This document shows positions 5,777 through 12,035 of a DNA stretch of 13,473 bases, piece after piece. Source of the DNA: JAJKIP01 sp040509055 (GTDB taxonomy: Bacteria; Bacteroidota; Bacteroidia; Chitinophagales; Chitinophagaceae); the NCBI GenBank assembly GCA_040509055.1, contig JBEVLT010000246.1:1-13473 (forward strand), read 5' to 3'. Every line of letters starts with the position of its first letter. Within the stretch, counting starts at the first letter, position 1. The translations under genes and the position numbers were made by a program. A model generated the notes under the pieces. That model saw only the letters and a list, made by a program, of their open reading frames with translations. It was not told the origin of the DNA and did not search any database.

Positions 5777-7333
5777 TTAGTGTGCAGTTTTGGGAAGCGG
5801 CTGATCCGAGTACACCAGGTATTCCATGGGCTTCAGCTCATAACCATCCGGGATGTCTTTGGCTACCAGCTTCACTGTATGTTTACCTTTGGGTAATTGG
5901 TATTTCCAGCAGATCTCCAGCCGGCGGGTAGTGAAATCCGTCGGGAACCGGAATACGCCTTCCTCTTTTCCATCCACATACACGGCAGCGGTCAGCACCC
6001 GTTCGGGCAGGTTCCGTTCCTTTTTCAGGGCCCTGCCGCGTAGGATGAACCCGGTACCTTCAAAGCTGAATTCGTGTGTGCCGGTAATGGAAGGAGTATA
6101 ATCCACCTTGGCCACCGGCACCATGTTCTCAAACGCCTTTTCCATGCGCACGGTCTGGAGCCGCTGTACCTGGATCGTTACATTGTTGCCGCTTACTTTA
6201 CCATTGTTCCGTTTAATGGTTTCCAGGGCATGGCGGTAGCCGATCTCGTACACTTTGTTCAGCGACATGGTCGTGTATTTGAAATCCATGTCTTCCACTT
6301 CTTTCAATCCCATTTTCCAGTAGGCCGGAATTTTATCATACCCGATCATCGTGCCCAGTATACCCCCGGCAGAAGAAGGATTGCAGTCTGAGTCCTGGCC
6401 CGCACGGGCGGATATTTCCAGCGTTTTGCCATAATCACCGTTGCCGTACAGCAATCCCAGCAGGATATATGCCGCATTAATCTTGGCATCGATATTAAAG
6501 GCGTTGAACGTGCCATCGGGACAACCGATATCATCAGCCCATTTCTTTTGCAGTTCGAACCAGGTCTGTTTCCAATCATTCGGGTATTGTTGGTGCCATT
6601 TGATCACATCGGCCATGCACTGGTAAAACTGGCTTTGCGCCGGCACCGTCTTCAGCGCTTCGCTGACGATGAAATGAATATCATCGGAAACAAAAGCCAG
6701 CGCATACAGGGCGCCGACATAGATGCCACCGTACCATCCATCGCCATAGTTCATGATATGCCCGATCTTGTCGCTGATCTGCGAAGCGGCATTAGGCATG
6801 CCGGGGCTCATCAGTCCCGCGAAATCGGCTTCGATCTGGTAGTCGATATCATCGGCATGCGGATTATACAGCCAGTGGCCGGAGGCCGGGGCCTTCATTC
6901 CATTCAGGATATTGTAACGGGCCGCCTGGTTGGCATGCCAGAGTTTATACTCGGCATTGGCAAAGGCATAGGCAAAAGAATCCACCGGCGCATCGAAGCC
7001 CAGCCGCTCCAGCACATCCACAAAGGTGAGGTCCATGTACACATCATCGTACAGGCCCGGTATCTCTTCCATGGTCTTTTTCAGGTATCCATCGTACCAG
7101 ACGATGGGCTGGTAATCCTGAATGAATGTACCGTTGTATTTGAACTCGGTAGGTCCACCGTAGGTAACACCGATGGTCTGGCCGGCCCAGCCGCCTTTGA
7201 TCTTGTCTTTTAATTTATCAACAGACAACGTAACCTGGCGGGGCAGGCTGTCGGTAACGGCCGGCGCGGCACTGCCGCAGGAATACGTAGCAATGGCCAG
7301 GCAGGCAAGCAATACCGGTTTCATTTTTTTCAT
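5777..7333 (-). CDS. ADP-ribosylglycohydrolase-family lipoprotein A with C-terminal beta-rich domain
   Basis: This 518-residue paralogue of protein B aligns with it along the full length; the catalytic region is mostly identical by eye. It keeps GGWAGQTIGVTYGGPTEF (47-64), YDD (95-97), QIEADFAGLMSPGMP (166-180) and GQDSDCNPS (312-320), so both metal sites match those of B. The N-terminus differs: MKKMKPVLLACLAIATYSCGSAAPAV has a lipobox-like end with Cys19, so this copy is probably lipid-anchored. The first residues after Cys19 are not acidic, so a surface export signal is not evident. The C-terminal domain (about 386-518; EFSFEGTGFILRGRALKK, AVYVDGKEEG, KHTVKLVAKD, YLVYSD) is the more divergent part. 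It is 45 bp downstream of sulfatase B and 3 bp upstream of sulfatase C. A glycosidase role on the operon's substrate is an inference. Confidence 0.87.
   Translation of the reverse strand: MKKMKPVLLACLAIATYSCGSAAPAVTDSLPRQVTLSVDKLKDKIKGGWAGQTIGVTYGGPTEFKYNGTFIQDYQPIVWYDGYLKKTMEEIPGLYDDVYMDLTFVDVLERLGFDAPVDSFAYAFANAEYKLWHANQAARYNILNGMKAPASGHWLYNPHADDIDYQIEADFAGLMSPGMPNAASQISDKIGHIMNYGDGWYGGIYVGALYALAFVSDDIHFIVSEALKTVPAQSQFYQCMADVIKWHQQYPNDWKQTWFELQKKWADDIGCPDGTFNAFNIDAKINAAYILLGLLYGNGDYGKTLEISARAGQDSDCNPSSAGGILGTMIGYDKIPAYWKMGLKEVEDMDFKYTTMSLNKVYEIGYRHALETIKRNNGKVSGNNVTIQVQRLQTVRMEKAFENMVPVAKVDYTPSITGTHEFSFEGTGFILRGRALKKERNLPERVLTAAVYVDGKEEGVFRFPTDFTTRRLEICWKYQLPKGKHTVKLVAKDIPDGYELKPMEYLVYSDQPLPKTAH
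7182..7207. repeat. Direct repeat copy 2 within the ARH-like paralogues
   Basis: This is the partner of 3840-3865, same orientation, 3342 bp away. Recombination between the copies would fuse the two ARH-like genes in frame and delete sulfatase C. Identity was read by eye; recombination is only a possibility. Confidence 0.85.
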
Positions 7334-7378
7334 ACTGTTTGAATTGAGGGTCAGAAATTATTTTATTGATCATTCTAT

Positions 7379-8968
7379 TTAGTCAATGGAATAAGCGGGG
7401 TTGGCCTCCATCATCACCGCACCTGTTTTCTTTTGCCAGGCATGCAGCATTTTCCTTAGCTTCTTTACTTTTCGTGGCAAGGCGGCAGCCAGGTCATGCC
7501 GCTCACCGGGATCCGCTTCCAGGTCGAACAGCTGCACCGTACCATGTTCGAAATATTCGAGCAGCTTATACTTCCCCCAACGGATGGCGCCGCCGGGGCT
7601 TTGCAGGCCGTGATTGCTGTAATGCGGGAAATGCCAGTACAGCGCTTTTCGTTTGAGCTTTTGTTTCCCTTCCACCAGCGGAGCAATATTCACTCCATCT
7701 ACGTGCTGCTGCGGGAGCGGTGGCAACGCTGCCATGCTGAGCAGCGTAGGATAAAAATCGGTATTGATCACCGGCACATCGCAAACGGTCCCGGCCTTTC
7801 CATGCTGCGGCCATTTCACGATCATCGGCACGCGGATACCGCCTTCATAAAACCATCCCTTGGCGCCGCGCAGCGGCAGGTTGGAGGTAGCAAATTCCTT
7901 ATCGAGCCGGTCGGCAGGGATCTTTTTATCAGGACGGGCGTAGTTGGCCGCCGCCATACCGCCATTGTCCGATACAAAAACCACAATGGTATGATCATCC
8001 AGCCCCAGCTGTTTCAATTTGGCAAGAATGCGGCCCAGGCTTTCGTCCATACTTTCTACCATGGCGGCAAACTGGACATTGTCCTGCCATTGCCTGATCT
8101 TGACGCTGCGGTTGGGCAATAACCCATAACCTTTGTACGCGGTATCATTCAGCAGGGCGGAAAGCTCAGCTGCAGAGAACGGGTGCGTGGTGTCCGGGTT
8201 GCTTTCCAGGATATAACGCGGCGTATCGGGACGCATCATTTTTGCCAGCTTGTCCTGGTATTTCTTTACCAGGTCAGGCCTTCCTTCAATGGGGTCATGC
8301 ACGGCGAAATGAGAAAGGTACAGGAAGAACGGGGCATCCTTATTCTGTTCGATATACCGGATCGCTTCATTGGTAAGCCGGTCGGTCAGGTATTCACCCG
8401 GCGGGCCTTCCAGGCCTTTCAGCTTAAAGGGTGCATAATAAGTCAGCGGCCATCCCTTGTTCCATTCCGTCACCCGGTAATCAAAGCCGTGCTGCAAGGG
8501 TGAGGAGCTATCCTCGCCCAGGTGCCACTTGCCGAAGATGGCCGTACGGTAACCATTCTCTTTAAAAGTTTCCGCCAGTGTCCTTTCTTCAAAAGGCAGG
8601 TGCTGGACTACGGGTGCATTCTTCAGTTGCTGGAAAGGGAAATCCTTACGGCCGGGCAGCCAGTCGGTCAGCTGCATCCGCGCCGGGTATTTGCCTGTCA
8701 GGATAGCGGCGCGCGATGGCGAACAGACATGGCAGGAAGCATACCCATTGGTAAAGCGGACCCCTTCGCTGGCAAACCGGTCGATATTCGGGGTCTCATA
8801 AAACGTATTCGGGTTGTTGCAGGCCACATCGCTCCAGCCCAGGTCATCTACCAGGAAGAAGACGACATTCATTTTCTGTGCAGCCGGTTTCGGCACAACC
8901 TGGCCATAGCCCATGCCTGCGCTGCTCAAAAAAAAGCTGTAAAAAAATATTCGTTTCACTATCCGCAT
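7379..8968 (-). CDS. Sulfatase B, family S1 type, Cys-type active site
   Basis: This is a 529-residue type I sulfatase with a signal peptide (MRIVKRIFFYSFFLSSAGMGYGQ; about 22 residues). The catalytic set is complete: Asp41-Asp42 in VDDLGW, Cys82 in CSPSR (82-86) followed by AAILTGKYPAR, Lys147 and His149 in GKWHLG, His224 in FAVHDP, Asp334-Asn335 in SDNGG, and Lys369 in RGAKGWFYEGGIRVP. It ends with the usual small C-terminal subdomain (YKLLEYFEHGTVQLFDLEADPGERHDL) and has no added domain. It resembles sulfatases found in many Bacteroidota glycan loci that act exo on sulfated sugars; the subfamily and target position were not determined. It starts 25 bp after the stop of sulfatase A. The Cys-type site needs a formylglycine-generating enzyme or an anSME-type maturase, and neither is encoded in this window. 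Confidence 0.94.
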   Translation of the reverse strand: MRIVKRIFFYSFFLSSAGMGYGQVVPKPAAQKMNVVFFLVDDLGWSDVACNNPNTFYETPNIDRFASEGVRFTNGYASCHVCSPSRAAILTGKYPARMQLTDWLPGRKDFPFQQLKNAPVVQHLPFEERTLAETFKENGYRTAIFGKWHLGEDSSSPLQHGFDYRVTEWNKGWPLTYYAPFKLKGLEGPPGEYLTDRLTNEAIRYIEQNKDAPFFLYLSHFAVHDPIEGRPDLVKKYQDKLAKMMRPDTPRYILESNPDTTHPFSAAELSALLNDTAYKGYGLLPNRSVKIRQWQDNVQFAAMVESMDESLGRILAKLKQLGLDDHTIVVFVSDNGGMAAANYARPDKKIPADRLDKEFATSNLPLRGAKGWFYEGGIRVPMIVKWPQHGKAGTVCDVPVINTDFYPTLLSMAALPPLPQQHVDGVNIAPLVEGKQKLKRKALYWHFPHYSNHGLQSPGGAIRWGKYKLLEYFEHGTVQLFDLEADPGERHDLAAALPRKVKKLRKMLHAWQKKTGAVMMEANPAYSID

Positions 8969-8993
8969 GTTCTCGTTTTTATACGTCCCGAGG

Positions 8994-10598
8994 TTATTTG
9001 CTTTCGCTATGGGCTCCTTTTTCCACCTCGCTGATCAGCGCTTTGAACTCAGCCACTTTCCCCGGCATAGCCGCATACAGGTTATGCTGTTCTTTGGGAT
9101 CGTCTTTTAAATTATAGAGTTGAAAATCGGTTGTCTTTGGCCCATCGGTATAAAATGTCTGCCCCCATGCCGGCTTACCGGCTTCGATGTATTTCCAGTC
9201 GCCCTTACGTACCACGAAGGCGCCACTGCCCCCTGCCACGAGTGTCATGGAATGGCGCACGGGTGCAGCAGAAGTGCCGAGCACATGCCCAAGATAGCTG
9301 TAGCTGTCCTCACCTTCGGTGCTGCCCAGGCGGTCGCCTACCAGTGCTGCAAGTGTGGCCATCAGGTCTGCATTGCAAAGTGTGCTGTTGCTGGTACGGC
9401 CCGCGCCAATCTTACCGGGCCAATGCATGATCAGGGGCACGCGGTGGCCGCCTTCCCATGCATCGGACTTGAAACCCAGGTAAGGGCCGGCAGCGGCGTG
9501 ATCATAGGTTAGCCAGCCTTTTTTACCGATCGCATTTCCTCCGGGGTTCACGTACTGCGGCGTATAGTCGCCTGCATAGCCCGGGTAATACCGATCGCCC
9601 ATATCGTTACGGTACCGTTCCAGCGGCAGCACCGGGTCGCCGGGCACGCCGCCGTTGTCGGAAGTGATAATAAGCAGGGTATTATCGAAAGCATGATTTC
9701 TTTTCAGCGCATCCACTACCTGCTCCACCACCCAGTCGAACTCCATGATCATATCGCCGCGCAGCCCTGCGCCGCTCCTGCCTTTGGTAAACGTAGGCAG
9801 GCAGGGGCGATGAATAGCGCTGGTAGGAAAATACAGGAACAGCGGTTGCTGATCTTTTTTGGTGAAATGCTTGTCGATCACCCCGACCGCTTTTTTGGTC
9901 AGCTCTACATCGATGGTTTCCAGATTCCAGTTGGAAGCACGGGTACTTTCCTGGTCGGTATCAAATACATATTCCTTTTTTATCGTGGGCGGCTCCACTA
10001 CCTGGTCATTTTCGATGTATACAAAAGGGATCATGTTGTTGGATGCAGAGATGCCATAGTAGTAATCGAACCCCCGCTCCACAGGCCCCTGCTTTACCGG
10101 TTTGGAAAAATCGATATAGTCCTGCGTATTCACTTCCCAGGAATCGAAAACGTTTTTTACCGGGTCGGCCGGTGCATTGCTTTTGAGCGCCCATTCAAAG
10201 CCAAGATGCCATTTGCCGATGCAGGCCGTATAATACCCGTTCCGTTTCAGCAGCGATGCGATGGTGGTACGTCCGGGCTCGATCAGCGGCCGGGCAAACC
10301 ATGTCAACACGCCGGCGCGGAGCGGCGTACGCCAGGAATACCGCCCGGTCATCATGCTGTACCGGGAGGGCGAACACAGCGAAGAGGAAGTATGTGCATC
10401 GGTAAAGCGAAGACCGTTTGCCGCCAGCGCATCTACGGCAGGACTGGTCACCTTTGTGGCGCCATAGCAGCTGAAATCACCATACCCGAGATCGTCGGCC
10501 ATGATAATAACGATATTGGGCCGGCTGGCTTGTTGCGCAACTGCCGGCATCATATAAACAGCCAGTAACAGCAAGAGGGACGCGCTATTTTTTTTCAT
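8994..10598 (-). CDS. Sulfatase A, family S1 type, Cys-type active site
   Basis: The product is 534 residues from the ATG at 10598. This start gives a clean signal peptide (MKKNSASLLLLLAVYMMPAVAQQ) and lies 19 bp after the previous stop. The frame stays open upstream to an ATG at 10703, and an intermediate ATG at 10625 overlaps the previous gene by 8 bases. Catalytic residues in this numbering: Asp35-Asp36 in ADDLGYGD, Cys75 in CSPSR (75-79), Lys129 and His131 in GKWHLG, His263 in SAIHRP, Asp314-Asn315 in SDNGG, and Lys377 in FKSDAWEGGHRVP. About 55 residues (320-372, rich in Tyr, Gly and Pro) sit between DNGG and the Lys motif, and a further long stretch follows GKWHLG, so the pocket rim should differ from those of sulfatases B and C. 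That suggests a different sulfated position or sugar. It is the first sulfatase gene in the operon. Confidence 0.93.
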   Translation of the reverse strand: MKKNSASLLLLLAVYMMPAVAQQASRPNIVIIMADDLGYGDFSCYGATKVTSPAVDALAANGLRFTDAHTSSSLCSPSRYSMMTGRYSWRTPLRAGVLTWFARPLIEPGRTTIASLLKRNGYYTACIGKWHLGFEWALKSNAPADPVKNVFDSWEVNTQDYIDFSKPVKQGPVERGFDYYYGISASNNMIPFVYIENDQVVEPPTIKKEYVFDTDQESTRASNWNLETIDVELTKKAVGVIDKHFTKKDQQPLFLYFPTSAIHRPCLPTFTKGRSGAGLRGDMIMEFDWVVEQVVDALKRNHAFDNTLLIITSDNGGVPGDPVLPLERYRNDMGDRYYPGYAGDYTPQYVNPGGNAIGKKGWLTYDHAAAGPYLGFKSDAWEGGHRVPLIMHWPGKIGAGRTSNSTLCNADLMATLAALVGDRLGSTEGEDSYSYLGHVLGTSAAPVRHSMTLVAGGSGAFVVRKGDWKYIEAGKPAWGQTFYTDGPKTTDFQLYNLKDDPKEQHNLYAAMPGKVAEFKALISEVEKGAHSESK

Positions 10599-10617
10599 CT
10601 GCTTGCTTATTAAAAAA

Positions 10618-12024
10618 TTATTCATCCAGCTCAAAGGCGCCGATATCAGGTCCGCTTCCTTTCGGAATAGCAATGCCGGTAAAATCTGCAGGATAGCCTG
10701 CATTCAGGCCTTTGTTTGCAGCCGGGCTTCCTGGCCGGATAGCAAAATCGGCTGCCCGGGTGGCGCTATTGTAGTTTACAAATAACGGGTTGCCATATAC
10801 AGGTGCCGTACCGGGTCCTTCATTTGCCATCACCAGGCTGCCGGAAGCGGCATAATACAGGTTGTTTGCAATAACGCTGCGCGGCTCCCGGGGCGCGCGC
10901 AGGCCGGTGTTGAAAACGGGAATATCCATCTCCGTCACGATAATGTTGTTCCGTATTTTATTGGCGGAGTTATCCTGCGTGATGTTGAAAACGCCCCAGT
11001 CGTTCACATTCTTTTTACGGCGGATGATCGTGTTGTTCTCGATCACACATTCGGCTCCGCGCCACAGGGCGATGAACTGCTGGTAATCGTCGCTGACATT
11101 GTGATGGATGCTGAAACCCCGGTACGAGGGATTTTGCCCGATATCGGTCCAGGTCACTTCCAGGAAACCCTGGCAGTCGCGGGTATAGTTGTGATGGATG
11201 GATATATTATGCTTGGGATAGCGGGCGTCGTCTATTTCAAAAGCCCCGCCATCCACACCACCTCCTACCCCATCCGGCCCCCAGTTGATGCGCGGGTCTG
11301 TTGCCGTATAATTAAAAACCCTGTTGTAACTGGCTTCCTGGTTATCGGCACCCAGCCAGATGCCCAGGGGGCCCCATCCCCATTCTTTCAATACCCGGTT
11401 GCAGTCATGGATATAGTTGTTGCGGATCCGGGCATATGGCCCATAGCTCTTGATCCCCACCACGCAGTCCTCGATCTCATTGTTGCGTACGATGCAATGC
11501 TGCGCTTCTTTATCGATATAAAGGGCTCCCATTTCCCATACCGTGGTGTCCCAGCCGCTGGCCGGTGTATAAGTACCCCGCACATAAGCAGACGTATGAT
11601 GAAAATACAGGTTCTCCACGATCACGTAGCTGCCTTTGATGCGGATGCAATTGCCATAGTTGCCTTGCGTAAAAACGGGATTGGTAAAGGACGGGGCCGG
11701 CAATGCCGGATCGCCATAGTCAGCCAGCACGACCGGGTTGTCGCCGGTACCTGAATCATAGATATACAGAGGGCCGGTAAAAGCAGAACCTCTTTTAAAA
11801 CGCAGGCTATCGCCGGGGTGCAGCAGGCCCTGCTTTATATTTTGCAGGGAGCGCCAGGCAGCGGTCTGTGAAGTTCCGCTGTTGGCATCGCTGCCCTGCT
11901 GCTGATCGATAAAATAAGTAACAGGCCGCGCTTCCTTTGCACCATGCTGGGCACGGCAACCGCCGGCATACAGCAATACGAGTGCGGCGTGTACCCATAA
12001 TATCATCCTGCATTTTAGTTGCAT
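10618..12024 (-). CDS. Exported right-handed parallel beta-helix protein, probable polysaccharide-active enzyme
   Basis: The 468-residue product begins with a hydrophobic export signal that ends LLYAGGC. Cys23 may be lipidated, although the lipobox is imperfect (AGGC), and Met7 is a possible later start. Residues 35-110 hold the N-terminal cap seen in Bacteroidota beta-helix proteins (YFIDQQQGSDANSGTS, HPGDSLRFKRGSAFTG). From about 125 to 395 come degenerate coils of about 20-30 residues marked by Asn at the turn: RNNEI (180), RNNYI (201), SYNRV (232), HHNYT (277), HHNVS (307), ENNTI (329), RNNII (358), ANNLY (386). Acidic residues Glu263, Asp265 and Asp266 in GGAFEIDDARY could be catalytic. 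The C-terminus (FAIRPGSPAANKG...GPDIGAFE) is a common end cap. The fold is shared by polysaccharide lyases, several glycosidase families and binding proteins; which applies here is not decided. It starts 11 bp after the susD stop. Confidence 0.85.
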   Translation of the reverse strand: MQLKCRMILWVHAALVLLYAGGCRAQHGAKEARPVTYFIDQQQGSDANSGTSQTAAWRSLQNIKQGLLHPGDSLRFKRGSAFTGPLYIYDSGTGDNPVVLADYGDPALPAPSFTNPVFTQGNYGNCIRIKGSYVIVENLYFHHTSAYVRGTYTPASGWDTTVWEMGALYIDKEAQHCIVRNNEIEDCVVGIKSYGPYARIRNNYIHDCNRVLKEWGWGPLGIWLGADNQEASYNRVFNYTATDPRINWGPDGVGGGVDGGAFEIDDARYPKHNISIHHNYTRDCQGFLEVTWTDIGQNPSYRGFSIHHNVSDDYQQFIALWRGAECVIENNTIIRRKKNVNDWGVFNITQDNSANKIRNNIIVTEMDIPVFNTGLRAPREPRSVIANNLYYAASGSLVMANEGPGTAPVYGNPLFVNYNSATRAADFAIRPGSPAANKGLNAGYPADFTGIAIPKGSGPDIGAFELDE

Positions 12025-12035
12025 AGCTTACCGGT

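Noticed and set aside
2447..7333. The ARH-like genes as a DraG-type regulator or a DNA/protein de-ADP-ribosylation antitoxin or defence system.
   Set aside because: Both products are exported and embedded in a SusD/sulfatase operon, with no ADP-ribosyltransferase partner in the window.
10599..10703. Sulfatase A starting at 10703, 86 bases inside the beta-helix gene.
   Set aside because: The added residues are not signal-like and place the hydrophobic segment far from the N-terminus. The ATG at 10598 gives a standard signal peptide directly after the previous stop.
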